A stretch of DNA of 64,000 nucleotides from Prochlorococcus sp. AG-347-M23. Lineage in GTDB: Bacteria; Cyanobacteriota; Cyanobacteriia; PCC-6307; Cyanobiaceae. A program made the translations under genes and the position numbers. Positions within the stretch are counted from its first letter, which is position 1, and each line of letters begins with the position of its first letter. The notes beneath the pieces were generated by a model, which was not told the origin of the DNA, ran no database searches, and was given only the letters and a program-made list of their open reading frames with translations. Below are positions 46,079 through 57,462 of the stretch, piece by piece. The DNA lies in the NCBI GenBank assembly GCA_003278855.1, contig QCCU01000005.1, positions 1 through 64,000 on the forward strand, in the 5' to 3' direction.

Positions 46079-47460
46079 TTTAATTTTTTTAATTTTCGGT
46101 ATATAAACATAACTGCTCTTGCAAGTCTCCTTGGATCATGTCTAAGAGTTGGAGTTATTCTTCTTGAATATAATGGTGCTTGCAAAACATAATAACCTTC
46201 AGATAATAATTTTTCTTTATTACATTGGACAGGCTCTGCCCCTCTACTTTCGTAATAGTCTACTAATGGAGATTTTTCGAATTGAGTCTGAGATAATATT
46301 GAGTTAAAAATTCTAGTATTAACTCCAAAATTTGATAATTGTTTTTCTATTGCTTTGATATGTTGATAGACATCGAGTCCATCTGTTTCTCCAGGCTGAG
46401 TCATCAAATTACTTATATAAATTTTAGGAGCATTACTTTGCAATAAGGCATCTACTATCTCTGGTACTAAAAGATTAGGCAATAAAGAAGTGTATAGACT
46501 ACCTGGGCCGAGAACAATTAAATCAGCTTCTTTTATAGATTCAAGAGCACTTGGTAGAGCTGATGGATTTTCTGGTAAGTAACCAATTCTCGAAATTAAT
46601 TTTTTTGATTTACTGATCTTGCTTTCACCATAAATTTTTTCACCATCTTCTAATTCGGCCCACAACATAACATCAATATTTGTTGCAGGTAAAACTTGAC
46701 CTTGTACGGCCAAAACCTTACTAGAGGCTTGAACTGCTTTTTCTAAACTGCCTGTAATTGTTGTTAAAGCTGACAAGAATAGATTTCCAAAACTATGACC
46801 TTCCAGACCACTTCCCCCTGAAAATCTGTACTGAAATAATCTTGTTAAAGTAGGTTCTTCGTTTGATAAGGCTGCCAAACAATTTCTAATATCTCCTGGA
46901 GGTTGTACACCTAATTGTTTTCTGAGAATTCCACTACTTCCACCATCATCAGACACAGTTACGATTGCTGTAATATTGCTACTGTAATTTTTTAAGCCTT
47001 TCAGTAAAGTCGATAATCCTGTACCGCCCCCAATTGCAACAATATTTGGACCTCTATTTAATTTACTTTTAACTCTTAATGCATCAACTAAATATGTATC
47101 TTTTTCTGGAACAAGCGCTTTTTGAATAGAATTAATACTTCTATTTTGTCCAATCCCGATTAATATAAGTCCAATAAAAAAAATCAATGGTCCCATTAAT
47201 GAAACAGGCAAAATACGTGTTAAACCTGTCATTACCCCAAAAAAGATTTCAATAAGCCAATAGAGCGGTCTTAAATTTGTCCAAATTACCAAGCCTAATA
47301 ATGTAGTCAAAAATCCTATCGCCGATGTAAGCATCCATCTTTTTATTACCAGTCCTGGCAAAAGCCAACTCAAAATTCTTAAGATTTTGTTTAACAAGAC
47401 AAAATTAGTCTTTTTAAAGTTTTTATAGTACCTTTTTACCCTTTTTTTACGCTTATTCAT
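46075..47460 (-). CDS. YvcK/CofD-like protein with N-terminal membrane segments
   Basis: [60 protein letters not shown]. Confidence 0.93.
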   Translation of the reverse strand: MNKRKKRVKRYYKNFKKTNFVLLNKILRILSWLLPGLVIKRWMLTSAIGFLTTLLGLVIWTNLRPLYWLIEIFFGVMTGLTRILPVSLMGPLIFFIGLILIGIGQNRSINSIQKALVPEKDTYLVDALRVKSKLNRGPNIVAIGGGTGLSTLLKGLKNYSSNITAIVTVSDDGGSSGILRKQLGVQPPGDIRNCLAALSNEEPTLTRLFQYRFSGGSGLEGHSFGNLFLSALTTITGSLEKAVQASSKVLAVQGQVLPATNIDVMLWAELEDGEKIYGESKISKSKKLISRIGYLPENPSALPSALESIKEADLIVLGPGSLYTSLLPNLLVPEIVDALLQSNAPKIYISNLMTQPGETDGLDVYQHIKAIEKQLSNFGVNTRIFNSILSQTQFEKSPLVDYYESRGAEPVQCNKEKLLSEGYYVLQAPLYSRRITPTLRHDPRRLARAVMFIYRKLKKLN

Positions 47461-47591
47461 TAAAAAAACCTCTTAAATTATTTTTCTCAAATTTCTAGAC
47501 TATATAAAATCATTATAAATCAAATTCATACATCCTTTTTTTATTTCTAAAAATAGGCAAAATAAAATATATAGATGTTTTTATATAAGTT

Positions 47592-48377
47592 TTGAAAAAA
47601 TCAAAGCATGCAGTTGAAACAAAAAACCTCTCAATAAGCTGGGGGGAAGTTAATGTGCTTAATCAAATAAATTTTGAACTTAATGATGGAGAGAAATTAG
47701 CTATTGTTGGCCCCTCAGGTTCTGGTAAATCAACAATATTAAAAATATTAGCAGGACTCATTTTACCTACCAAAGGAGAATTAAGAATATTTGGTGAGAA
47801 GCAAACATATTTGAGATTAGATCAAAATAATCCTCCTGATGTAAGACTAGTTTTTCAGAACCCGGCTTTATTAGGATCTTTAACTATTGAAGAAAATGTA
47901 GGTTTTCTCCTTAAGAGAAATAAAAACCTATCTCAAAATTTAATTCATGAAATAGTATGTGAATGCTTAGCTGAGGTAGGATTATTTAATGTTGAGAATA
48001 AACTTCCAAATGAATTAAGCGGGGGTATGCAAAAAAGAGTTAGTTTTGCTAGAGCATTAATCACTGATCAAACTCTCAATGCAAAGTCTAAACCTTTATT
48101 ACTTTTTGATGAACCAACTGCCGGCCTTGATCCAATTGCCTCATCAAGAATTGAAGATTTAATTAATAAGACAAATGATAAAGCTAGCGGATCATCTATT
48201 GTGGTTAGCCATGTTCTTAGTACTATAGAAAGGACTTCAGATAAAGTTTTAATGCTTTATGGAGGCAAATTCAGATGGGCCGGCTCGATTGATGAATTTA
48301 AAAAGAGTAAAGATCCCTATGTATTTCAATTTAGGAATGGGAAACTTGATGGTCCAATGCAACCAAAAGACATTTAG
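47592..48377 (+). CDS. ABC transporter ATP-binding protein (Mla/MCE-associated)
   Basis: AIVGPSGSGKSTILKILAGLI, ELSGGMQKRVSFARALI, LLFDEPTAGLDPIASSRIEDLI; next to an MCE protein. Confidence 0.93.
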   Translation: MKKSKHAVETKNLSISWGEVNVLNQINFELNDGEKLAIVGPSGSGKSTILKILAGLILPTKGELRIFGEKQTYLRLDQNNPPDVRLVFQNPALLGSLTIEENVGFLLKRNKNLSQNLIHEIVCECLAEVGLFNVENKLPNELSGGMQKRVSFARALITDQTLNAKSKPLLLFDEPTAGLDPIASSRIEDLINKTNDKASGSSIVVSHVLSTIERTSDKVLMLYGGKFRWAGSIDEFKKSKDPYVFQFRNGKLDGPMQPKDI

Positions 48378-48382
48378 AAATT

Positions 48383-49228
48383 ATGCGTAGAAGCTTACGA
48401 GATTCAATAGTTGGGTTTTCCTTATTAGGAGGAATTTTAATATTCACATTTTTTTCTTTTTGGATAAGAGGAGTGAGATTATCTTCGAAAAATTGGTACC
48501 TCTTTGCTGAATTCAATAACGCAAGCGGTTTATCAAAAAAATCTCCAGTTACTTACAGAGGAATCTTAGTTGGGTCAATAGAAGATATCTTGTTCACGAA
48601 TGAATCAATCAAAGCAAAAATAGTTTTAAATAATCCTGAAATTATTCTCCCAAGGCCAGCATTTGCAAGGGTAGTAACAAATTCTTTCCTTGGAGGAGAT
48701 GTACAAGTTGCGTTAGAAACTAGTGACAAGTCAATTCCTAAAAACATTGCAAAGCCTATATCCGAAAAATGCGATACCAAATTAATTATTTGTCAGGGAG
48801 ACACTATCACAGGTAAACAACTATCAAGTCTCTCAAATATAACTACTAGAATAAGTCAACTTTTAAAAGACACAAATCAAGAAAACTTAATTGAAAACAT
48901 CGTTAATTCAATTGACCAATTTGATAGAACACAAGAAAATCTTGATGAATTAATTTATTTATCGAAACAAGAACTACAAAGAGTTGAACCTCTAATAAAA
49001 GAAATTACAATTGCTGCTAATCATTTAAATAGCATTTTGTCTACCATTGATGATAAAGAAACCCTTAATGACATTAAATTGACAATTACTGCTGCTAGCT
49101 CCATCTCAACCAAAATAGATGATATGACCGATGATTTTGAAAAATTAACACAAGATAAAGAATTAACTAAATCTATAAGGGATTTAACGATTGGGCTTTC
49201 AAAATTCCTTAACGAAATTTATCCATAA
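48383..49228 (+). CDS. MCE/MlaD-domain substrate-binding protein
   Basis: WYLFAEFNNASGLSKKSPVTYRGILVGSIEDILFTNESIKAKIVLNNPEIILP; N-terminal TM anchor. Confidence 0.9.
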   Translation: MRRSLRDSIVGFSLLGGILIFTFFSFWIRGVRLSSKNWYLFAEFNNASGLSKKSPVTYRGILVGSIEDILFTNESIKAKIVLNNPEIILPRPAFARVVTNSFLGGDVQVALETSDKSIPKNIAKPISEKCDTKLIICQGDTITGKQLSSLSNITTRISQLLKDTNQENLIENIVNSIDQFDRTQENLDELIYLSKQELQRVEPLIKEITIAANHLNSILSTIDDKETLNDIKLTITAASSISTKIDDMTDDFEKLTQDKELTKSIRDLTIGLSKFLNEIYP

Positions 49229-49235
49229 AAAATAT

Positions 49236-51419
49236 TTAGAATTCATTGATAGCATTTAAAGCCATAGCCGCGATTGCTTTATCTGTAGCTTTTGGCAATT
49301 GAACGTATTTCCCTTGAGCAGCCTCTGCTAACTCTTTACCAAATCCACTTGCTATAAATTTTCTCTCTGTATCAATTACTAAGAGTTTTATCCCGAGCAT
49401 GGGATATTTTGCAGCGATATCTAGAACCTCCTGTTTTAAATTGACATTTTCATTTTCATTATCTTTTCCCTCAACCTCATTTTGTCCTAAAGATAATCCT
49501 AATGGAACATTTCCTCTTCCATCGGTAATTCCAACAACAATAACTTGACCTATATCTCCAGTAGAAAGAGCATTTTTTGCGACTTTTGCTGATTGCGTTA
49601 GTCCATGAGCCAAAGGCGATCCACCTCCGCAAGGCATTGTTTCTAATCTTCTTTTCGCTGCAGTTATTGATCTAGTTGGAGGCAGAAGAACTTCTGCCTG
49701 ATTACCTCTAAAGGGAATTAGAGCAACTTCATCTCTGTTCTCATATGCCTCGGTCAAAAGTCTAATAACTGCACCTTTAGCACTTTGCATTCTATTAAGA
49801 GCCATAGACCCACTAGCATCAACAAGAAAAATGACTAAAGCACCTGCCTTTTTTTGAAGAAGCTTAGCCCTAAAATCATTTTCTTCTATGATTATTGATT
49901 TATTAGGATTCCTTAATCTTCTTGATTTTTGATAAGGAGCAGCAGCTCGAAGGGTAGCGTCTACAGCAATTCTTTTTACTTTACCTCTTGGAATAATAGG
50001 TTTTACATATCTTCCTCTACTATCACTAAATATGACTGATCTACTCCCGCTATTCCCTGCTTTAGCTTTAGCTGATGAAAAAAGCAATAAATCAGGATCA
50101 ACCATACATGCCTCGGGATCTAATATGAATTCTTCAGGTATTTCGGGAGTAGATTCATCTTCTCCATCAGAATTATCTTCTTCTTGTTCTTGATCTTGCT
50201 CATTATCATTTTCACTAGTCTCAGGTTCAGAATCTTCATTGTTTGATTGAGGTGGGGGTGGGGGACTCTGATCCTCTGGAGGAGGTGGTTGAATATCATC
50301 ATCTTCTGGAGGTATTTGCATTGCTCGTGGAAGAATAACTAACCTTACTGCGACTTTTAGATCTTCAGAATTTACATTCTCATCGCCTCGAAGTGCTGCA
50401 TTAGCCTTTGCTACTTTTACTGCAAATAATTCTGACCTATGTCCTTCTACTCCACCTCTGAGAGCTTCATTCACTAAATAGGTTATTTGCTCTTTTGTTA
50501 TCTTGACATCCTTTAACCATTGCCTTGCCAAAATTAATTGAGTGGATAAATTATCAGATTCTTCCGACCATTTTTCTGAAAATTTAATATTATTTTCTGC
50601 GTGTGATAAAACAGATTTTGTAATCTCAACTCTTTGAGCATTATCAATAGATTGATCTGCGGAAAGAACAATAGCAAAACGATCTAAAACATGATCTCTT
50701 AAAGTACCTTCTTCAGGATTATACGTTGCAATTAAAAGTGACTTACAAGGATGAGAAAGGCTTAAACCATCTCTCTCAATATTATTTTTCTCTCTTCCTG
50801 TCGCTTCAAGAATTAAATTTACAATGCCATCATCCAGTAAATTTATATCATCTACATAAAGAACACCTCTATGAGCCTCTGCTAAAATTCCAGGTTGAAA
50901 AACTTGTTCCCCCGTACTTAATGATGCAGCGACGTCAATTGATCCAACAAGCCTGTCTTCAGTTATGCCAATGGGAACTTGAATAAATGGAGCCTCTCTT
51001 ACTTTTTTCGGAATTTCTTCAATTTGATTCAAATAATCATTTCCAATTACCTCCTCCAACAATTTGTTAGTACTAATATCCCATTCCTCTGGTTTATCTG
51101 GATCTAGGTTCCTACCAATAGGTCTTAATAAAGTTTGACTATTACTAATAGCTTGCTTTTCCATTATTGATTCATTATCTAATACCTCTATAGGAGGGAG
51201 TAATGTATGCAAGCCCCTAGCTAATACTGACTTACCGGTACCTCTTCCGCCAGCGATAATCACTCCTCCTAAACTGGGATCAACTGCTGCCAAAAGCAAA
51301 GATAACTTCAATAAACTATGACCTGTAATTGCCGCCAAAGGGAAAGCTCTAAAAGAATCCTTTGACTTCATTAAATCTTTTATTTCTTCTTTTTCTTTTA
51401 ACTCGTGGTTCAAAATCAC
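49236..51419 (-). CDS. chlD: magnesium chelatase subunit D
   Basis: AAA+ domain [26 protein letters not shown], acidic/proline linker, VWA domain [44 protein letters not shown]. Confidence 0.97.
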   Translation of the reverse strand: MILNHELKEKEEIKDLMKSKDSFRAFPLAAITGHSLLKLSLLLAAVDPSLGGVIIAGGRGTGKSVLARGLHTLLPPIEVLDNESIMEKQAISNSQTLLRPIGRNLDPDKPEEWDISTNKLLEEVIGNDYLNQIEEIPKKVREAPFIQVPIGITEDRLVGSIDVAASLSTGEQVFQPGILAEAHRGVLYVDDINLLDDGIVNLILEATGREKNNIERDGLSLSHPCKSLLIATYNPEEGTLRDHVLDRFAIVLSADQSIDNAQRVEITKSVLSHAENNIKFSEKWSEESDNLSTQLILARQWLKDVKITKEQITYLVNEALRGGVEGHRSELFAVKVAKANAALRGDENVNSEDLKVAVRLVILPRAMQIPPEDDDIQPPPPEDQSPPPPPQSNNEDSEPETSENDNEQDQEQEEDNSDGEDESTPEIPEEFILDPEACMVDPDLLLFSSAKAKAGNSGSRSVIFSDSRGRYVKPIIPRGKVKRIAVDATLRAAAPYQKSRRLRNPNKSIIIEENDFRAKLLQKKAGALVIFLVDASGSMALNRMQSAKGAVIRLLTEAYENRDEVALIPFRGNQAEVLLPPTRSITAAKRRLETMPCGGGSPLAHGLTQSAKVAKNALSTGDIGQVIVVGITDGRGNVPLGLSLGQNEVEGKDNENENVNLKQEVLDIAAKYPMLGIKLLVIDTERKFIASGFGKELAEAAQGKYVQLPKATDKAIAAMALNAINEF

Positions 51420-51455
51420 TTTAAAAATGCCTGATATAGAATTTATCCAATAACT

Positions 51456-52034
51456 TTGTTTTTTGTAGTGGAATTATCAAATCTTAATATCAAAAATGGA
51501 CTATGTATATCCCTCGGAGCAAATATTGATAGTAAATTCGGAACCCCTCTTGAGTCACTATTAATTTGCAAACCAAAAATAGAGGAAATAATCAATGAGT
51601 GGGGAGATAGTTCCATCGAAAAAAAAGAAGAGAAGAAAAAATTTCATGCAAACTTTTTTTGGTCTTCAATTTATGAAACATTACCTCATGGTGTTGAAAA
51701 TAAGCAGCCAAATTATTTAAATACTCTTTTACTTATAAAAAGTAATTCTTTCCCAAAACCATCAAATAAACACGCGAAATTACTTTTAAAAGAGCTAAAA
51801 AAGTTAGAGAGATTTTTCGGACGAGAAGAGACGCCAAAGGGTAAGAAATGGCTATCAAGATGTCTCGATTTAGATATTCTTTGGTGGGAAGATTTTCATA
51901 CTTTTGACGAGGAATTAACATTACCTCACCCTAGATTCATGAATCGGAATTTCGTTATTACACCACTATCTGAAATTTTAAGTAGAAGCCAAAAAATCAT
52001 AAAGTTTGATGACCCAAAATGGTCTATTAAATGA
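51456..52034 (+). CDS. folK: 2-amino-4-hydroxy-6-hydroxymethyldihydropteridine pyrophosphokinase
   Basis: [79 protein letters not shown]. Confidence 0.88.
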   Translation: MFFVVELSNLNIKNGLCISLGANIDSKFGTPLESLLICKPKIEEIINEWGDSSIEKKEEKKKFHANFFWSSIYETLPHGVENKQPNYLNTLLLIKSNSFPKPSNKHAKLLLKELKKLERFFGREETPKGKKWLSRCLDLDILWWEDFHTFDEELTLPHPRFMNRNFVITPLSEILSRSQKIIKFDDPKWSIK

Positions 52035-52081
52035 TTTACAAAACCAAAAAATAACTGTTAGGCTGTTTTTATTTAAAAATT

Positions 52082-52645
52082 ATGGGCAACAAAAACCTTA
52101 TAAAAAAATCCATTTTTAAAGAAAAAATATCTGAGTTAAAGTCAAAAAAATTTAGTTTCGAAATAAATAGAATTGAGCTTCCAAATGGACATGAAGGTGA
52201 ATATGGATACATTAAGCATCCTGGGGCAGCATTAGCCGTACCTATTACAAAAGACAATAAAGTTATTATTCTTCGGCAATATAGATTTGCTGTTTCAAGG
52301 TATTTATTAGAATTTCCAGCAGGTACATTAGAAATAGGTGAAACACCTATTAATTCAATTAAAAGAGAAATACAAGAAGAAACCGGATTCAGTGCAAACA
52401 AATGGGATGAACTAGGAACTCTTGTCCCTGCTCCTGGTTATGCAGATGAAGAAATTTATTTATTTTTAGCGCGTGATTTGAGCAAACTTAATTCCGAGGT
52501 TAAAGGAGATTTAGATGAAGATATAGAAGTGTTAATTTTAGATCTGAATGAACTAGATAATCTTATTTCTAGTGGGGATGAGATTCTTGACGCAAAAACT
52601 GTGACAGCTTGGTTCAGAGCCAAACAATTTTTAGATAAATTATGA
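52082..52645 (+). CDS. NUDIX hydrolase (ADP-ribose pyrophosphatase-like)
   Basis: Nudix box GTLEIGETPINSIKREIQEETGFSA. Confidence 0.92.
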   Translation: MGNKNLIKKSIFKEKISELKSKKFSFEINRIELPNGHEGEYGYIKHPGAALAVPITKDNKVIILRQYRFAVSRYLLEFPAGTLEIGETPINSIKREIQEETGFSANKWDELGTLVPAPGYADEEIYLFLARDLSKLNSEVKGDLDEDIEVLILDLNELDNLISSGDEILDAKTVTAWFRAKQFLDKL

Positions 52646-54078
52646 ATAAACCTAGAATACTTTTTTGGCATAGAAAGGATTTAAGAATATTTGACAATCA
52701 AGCTTTAATCAAAGCATTTTCATTATCAAATGCTATTACTTCAACTTACATATTTGATAAAAATTATCCACTCGATTTCAATGCAAGTTCAAAAGCTTGG
52801 TTTCTAGGAAATTCGCTTCAAGAATTAGGAAATAATTGGAAAAAAATGGGTAGTAGATTAATCATGGAAGAAGGAGATCCGGTATTAATAATTCCTCAAT
52901 TAGCAAAGAAAATAGATGCTAAATTTGTTTTTTGGAATAGATCAATTGAACCTTATGAGATTAATCGCGATTTAAAAATAAAAAAAAATTTAGAAGAACA
53001 AAATATTCAAGTTATTGAAACATGGGATCACTTATTAGTAGAACCTTTAAAAATATTTTCCGGAAATAATAAACCTTATTCTGTTTATGGCCCTTTTTAT
53101 AAAAACCTTAAATCAAAAATGAATTTATTAGGTCCATATGACCAGGATAAAGTTGTTTTCCAGTTTAAAGATATAGATAATAAACTCAAAGAAAATAAGA
53201 CAATAAATTCATCTGATTCGGTTCTAGAGAAATTTATCATAAATATCAAATTTCCTGGTTCGAATATTTGTCCATGTCGACCTGGAGAGAATGCTGCAGA
53301 AACATTATTAGAAAACTTCATTAACGAGAAAAAAATATATTCTTATAATTCTGCACGAGATTTTCCTTCTCATAATGGAACATCTTTTCTAAGTGCTTCT
53401 CTCAGATTCGGCACCATTAGCATTAGAAAAATTTGGAACTCCACATTAAATTTAAATTCAGATTTTGCTAATCAAGGAAATTATCTATCGATTGAAACTT
53501 GGCAAAAAGAACTTGTTTGGCGTGAATTTTATCAACATTGCTTATTTCATTTCCCTGAGCTAGAAAAAGGTCCATATAGAAAAAAATGGGATCACTTTCC
53601 ATGGCAAAACAATAATGAATGGTTTCAGCATTGGAGCAACGGAGAGACCGGAGTACCTATAGTTGATGCTGCAATGCGTCAACTAAATAGTACTGGCTGG
53701 ATGCATAACAGATGTAGGATGATAGTTGCTTCATTTCTGGTAAAAGATCTTATATGCAATTGGCAAATGGGCGAGAAAAAATTTATGGAGACTTTGGTTG
53801 ATGGAGACTTAGCTGCAAATAATGGGGGATGGCAGTGGAGCGCCAGTAGCGGCATGGATCCAAAACCACTTAGAATTTTTAACCCATATACCCAAGCAAA
53901 AAAATTTGATCCTATTTGCGAATATATAAAATATTGGATTCCTGAATTATCTAAAGTGTCAAATTCAGAATTATTAAATGGAGAGATATCTAATTTAGAA
54001 AAAAATAATTATTCAAGACCTATTGTCAATCACAACATGCAACAAAGATTATTTAAATCACTTTATGCTGAAATTTGA
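52642..54078 (+). CDS. phrB: deoxyribodipyrimidine photolyase/cryptochrome family
   Basis: RILFWHRKDLRIFDNQAL, TSFLSASLRFGTISIRKIW, WREFYQHCL, TGVPIVDAAMRQLNSTGWMHNRCRMIVASFLVKDL, NNGGWQWSASSGMDPKPLRIFNP. Confidence 0.97.
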   Translation: MNKPRILFWHRKDLRIFDNQALIKAFSLSNAITSTYIFDKNYPLDFNASSKAWFLGNSLQELGNNWKKMGSRLIMEEGDPVLIIPQLAKKIDAKFVFWNRSIEPYEINRDLKIKKNLEEQNIQVIETWDHLLVEPLKIFSGNNKPYSVYGPFYKNLKSKMNLLGPYDQDKVVFQFKDIDNKLKENKTINSSDSVLEKFIINIKFPGSNICPCRPGENAAETLLENFINEKKIYSYNSARDFPSHNGTSFLSASLRFGTISIRKIWNSTLNLNSDFANQGNYLSIETWQKELVWREFYQHCLFHFPELEKGPYRKKWDHFPWQNNNEWFQHWSNGETGVPIVDAAMRQLNSTGWMHNRCRMIVASFLVKDLICNWQMGEKKFMETLVDGDLAANNGGWQWSASSGMDPKPLRIFNPYTQAKKFDPICEYIKYWIPELSKVSNSELLNGEISNLEKNNYSRPIVNHNMQQRLFKSLYAEI

Positions 54079-55268
54079 ATTTCTTCTATACAATTCTTTA
54101 AAACTTTATTTAAATTTTCTGCTACATAAACTTGCTCTTCATAAGAAATTTCAGGAAACATTGGAAGACTAATAACTTCTGTACAAATTCTCTCTGTATT
54201 AATGAGTTTTGTTCTAGAAAAATTTTTATTTTTGTAAGCTATTTGTGCGTGTATTGGAATTGGATAATAAATAATTGAATTAATACCTTTTTCAAAAAGT
54301 TGTTGTTTCACCAAATTCCTTAAGGAATAGTATTTTTTGCAATCAGTATCAAATAAATTTGAAAAATCTTCATTTAAAAAATATTTATCGTTTCTTAATT
54401 TGATTACAAATTGATTCCAAGAATGGGAAATTGAATCAGAGCTAATTTTTGGAAAACTAATAAATGGATTTTTTTCTAATAAATCAAGGTAATTATTAGC
54501 AATTTTTTGGCGATTATTAATCCACTTAGAAATATATTTAATTTTAATGTTTAATATGGCAGCTTGAATAGTATCAAGTCTGCTGTTATATCCAATTTGG
54601 GTATGATGATATCTTATTGGGCTGCCATGAACAGCCAGTTCCCTAATTTTTTTGGCAATCTTCTTATCTGAAGTTGTTACTGCTCCACCATCTCCAGCAG
54701 CTCCTAAATTTTTAGTAGGGAAAAAGCTAAAACAGCCAATATCACCGATACTACCAACTTTGGAAGTTTCCCACATTGTGCATGTTGCCTGAGCACAATC
54801 TTCGATTACTTTTAAGTCATATTTCTTGGCCAATGATTTTATTAAGGTCATATTCACTGCATTACCAAATAGATGAACTGGCATAATTGCCTTGGTATTT
54901 GAATTTATTTCTTGTTCTATTAATTCAGTATTAATGAGATAAGTATCTGGATCTATATCTACCAAAACAGGATTAGCACCAACTGCACTAATAGCCTCTG
55001 CAGTTGCAAAAAAGCTAAAAGATGAGGTAATAACTTCATCACCCACACCAATATCTAATGCGCGCAAAGCTAATACTAAAGCATCAGTTCCACTATTACA
55101 TCCAATAGTATTTTCAACACCAATCAGATTTGAAAAACTCTCCTCAAATTTGGCAATTTCTTGTCCTCCAATATACTGGCCCCCTTTTAAAACTTTAGAA
55201 ACCTCACTCTCAATTTCAGAGCCAATTTCTTGGAACTGCCTATCTAAAGTAAATGGAGGTATCTGCAT
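54063..55268 (-). CDS. DegT/DnrJ/EryC1/StrS aminotransferase family
   Basis: GCNSGTDALVLALRALDIGVGDEVITSSFSFFATAEAI, VIEDCAQATCTMWETSKVGSIGDIGCFSFFPTKNLGAAGDGGAVTT. Confidence 0.95.
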   Translation of the reverse strand: MQIPPFTLDRQFQEIGSEIESEVSKVLKGGQYIGGQEIAKFEESFSNLIGVENTIGCNSGTDALVLALRALDIGVGDEVITSSFSFFATAEAISAVGANPVLVDIDPDTYLINTELIEQEINSNTKAIMPVHLFGNAVNMTLIKSLAKKYDLKVIEDCAQATCTMWETSKVGSIGDIGCFSFFPTKNLGAAGDGGAVTTSDKKIAKKIRELAVHGSPIRYHHTQIGYNSRLDTIQAAILNIKIKYISKWINNRQKIANNYLDLLEKNPFISFPKISSDSISHSWNQFVIKLRNDKYFLNEDFSNLFDTDCKKYYSLRNLVKQQLFEKGINSIIYYPIPIHAQIAYKNKNFSRTKLINTERICTEVISLPMFPEISYEEQVYVAENLNKVLKNCIEEIQISA

Positions 55269-55321
55269 AGTAAATATATTAACCCTAAACTATATTTCTA
55301 TGGGTAAAAAAAATTTTTAAT

Positions 55322-55921
55322 TCATTTAAACCAACTTGGTTCTTTACCAGGAGTCCATTTTATATTGCAACCTAAAGAAGGCATCTGATTTGAAGGATAA
55401 GAATTATCTTGATTCAAATCTTTTACAGCAGAGCGCAAATCCTTTCCAGATAGAGGGATATTATTACCTGGTCTACTATCATCTAATTGGCCATGATAAT
55501 ACAATAAAAAATCACCATCTCCTTCATTTGAAAAAAGATAAAAATCTGGGGTGCAAGCCGCTTTTAATTTTTTAGCAAAATTTTGATTTTCATCATATAG
55601 ATAAGGAAAACTCCATCCCTGTGTTTGCGCTTGTAATCTCAAATTTTTAGGAGAATCTGAAGGATGAGTGACAATATCATTACTAGAAATTGCAACTGTT
55701 TGAACAGTATTTTGAATTTCTTTACTTAAGGTGAAAATTTGATTCTCAATATATTTAACAAATGGGCAATGGGCACAAATAAACATTAAAAGTAAATGCC
55801 GATTATCTAGATTATGAAAATTAAAATATTGATGATTTGGAGAATTAGCATTTAACATTTCGAAATTCGGTAATTGAAAACCTAATTCCAAAACCATAGA
55901 ATTTGTTCTTACCATGTTCAA
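55322..55921 (-). CDS. thioredoxin-like/AhpC-TSA family protein
   Basis: LLLMFICAHCPFVKYIENQIFTL...VAISSNDIVTHPSDSPKNLRLQAQTQGWSFPYLYDENQNFAKKLKAACTPDFYLF. Confidence 0.88.
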   Translation of the reverse strand: MNMVRTNSMVLELGFQLPNFEMLNANSPNHQYFNFHNLDNRHLLLMFICAHCPFVKYIENQIFTLSKEIQNTVQTVAISSNDIVTHPSDSPKNLRLQAQTQGWSFPYLYDENQNFAKKLKAACTPDFYLFSNEGDGDFLLYYHGQLDDSRPGNNIPLSGKDLRSAVKDLNQDNSYPSNQMPSLGCNIKWTPGKEPSWFK

Positions 55922-56020
55922 GTTAAAAATTCTTTGATATTTGAAAATTATTGTATATTTTGCAGTAATCCGTAAAGATAGGTACTTTTATATAGGAGAA
56001 TAATAGAAATAATAAACAAA

Positions 56021-56803
56021 ATGCTTCTAAATCTAACTGGCAAAAAAATTCTTGTTACGGGAATTGCCAACAATCGTTCAATAGCATGGGGTATCGCTCA
56101 ACAACTTTCAAAAGCTGGCGCAGAACTTGGAATCACATATTTGCCTGATGATAAGGGAAGATTCGAGTCTAAAGTTAGAGAACTAACTGAACCTTTAAAT
56201 CCATCGTTATTTTTGCCTCTTGATGTTCAAAATCCAGCTCAAATTGAAGAAATCTTTAAAAATATAAAAGACAATTGGGGGCAAATTGACGGATTAGTTC
56301 ACTGCCTAGCATTTGCAGGACGAGATGAATTGATTGGAGATTATAGTGCTACCACTTCAGAGGGTTTTGATAGGGCTCTTAATATAAGTGCGTATTCGTT
56401 AGCACCTTTATGTAAAGCAGCAAAACCACTTTTTAGTGATGGTGCTGGAGTTGTCTCATTAACTTATTTAGGTTCAGAAAGGGCGATTCCTAACTATAAC
56501 GTGATGGGAGTTGCAAAAGCAGCTTTAGAAGCTTCAGTAAGATATCTTTCTGCAGAACTTGGTCCAGAAAAACAAGTCAGAGTTAACGCAATAAGTGCTG
56601 GGCCTATAAGAACACTTGCTAGTTCTGCTATAGGTGGCATTTTAGATATGATTCACAATGTTGAAGAAAAGGCTCCTTTACGCAGAACAGTCACTCAAAC
56701 AGAAGTAGGTAATACAGCTGCTTTTTTATTAAGTGATCTCTCTAGCGGCATTTCAGGCCAAACAATTTATGTTGATGCGGGTTACTGCATTAATGGAATG
56801 TAA
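56021..56803 (+). CDS. fabI: enoyl-[acyl-carrier-protein] reductase
   Basis: LNLTGKKILVTGIANNRSIAWGIAQQLSKAGAELGITYLPDD, LTYLGSERAIPNYNVMGVAKAALEASVRYL. Confidence 0.97.
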   Translation: MLLNLTGKKILVTGIANNRSIAWGIAQQLSKAGAELGITYLPDDKGRFESKVRELTEPLNPSLFLPLDVQNPAQIEEIFKNIKDNWGQIDGLVHCLAFAGRDELIGDYSATTSEGFDRALNISAYSLAPLCKAAKPLFSDGAGVVSLTYLGSERAIPNYNVMGVAKAALEASVRYLSAELGPEKQVRVNAISAGPIRTLASSAIGGILDMIHNVEEKAPLRRTVTQTEVGNTAAFLLSDLSSGISGQTIYVDAGYCINGM

Positions 56804-56823
56804 ACTAAGTTTTTTGCATAAAA

Positions 56824-57429
56824 ATGTCATCTCTAAGGCAATCTGAAATAAAAAGAAAAACGAATGAAACAGATATTTCTGTATTTATAAACTTAGATGG
56901 AAATGGAATTTCTGAGATTGATACCGGGATACCATTCTTAGATCATATGCTTCATCAAATATCCAGTCATGGTTTATTCGATTTAAAAATAAAAGCAATT
57001 GGAGATACCTATATTGATGATCATCATACAAATGAAGATGTAGGAATCGCATTAGGCAAAGCATTTTCAAAAGCCTTGGGAGAAAGAAAAGGAATAAGCA
57101 GATTTGGACATTTCTTTGCCCCATTAGATGAAGCATTAGTTCAAGTCACTTTAGACTGCTCTGGAAGACCGCATCTATCTTATAATCTTCAATTAAAAGC
57201 CCCTAGAATAGGAAATTATGATACTGAACTAGTAAGAGAGTTTTTTATTGCCTTTGTAAATAACAGCGGTATTACTCTGCATATTAACCAAATACGAGGA
57301 AGTAATTCACATCACATAGTAGAGGCGTGCTTTAAAGCTTTTTCAAGAGCAATGAGAATGGCTACCGAGATAGATCCAAGAAGATCTGATTCAATTCCAA
57401 GCAGTAAAGGAATGTTAGAAAAACAATAA
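56824..57429 (+). CDS. hisB: imidazoleglycerol-phosphate dehydratase
   Basis: [67 protein letters not shown]. Confidence 0.97.
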   Translation: MSSLRQSEIKRKTNETDISVFINLDGNGISEIDTGIPFLDHMLHQISSHGLFDLKIKAIGDTYIDDHHTNEDVGIALGKAFSKALGERKGISRFGHFFAPLDEALVQVTLDCSGRPHLSYNLQLKAPRIGNYDTELVREFFIAFVNNSGITLHINQIRGSNSHHIVEACFKAFSRAMRMATEIDPRRSDSIPSSKGMLEKQ

Positions 57430-57462
57430 AATAGGAATTTTTTTGAATCAGCCACAATTCTG

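Noticed and set aside
50120-50302. Overlapping-frame ORF within chlD
   Set aside because: It is an alternative frame of the acidic/proline linker of chlD, with low-complexity Lys/Met composition
49236-51419. Considered whether the Pro/Asp/Glu-rich stretch in ChlD was a novel domain
   Set aside because: An acidic, proline-rich linker between AAA+ and VWA domains is normal for ChlD
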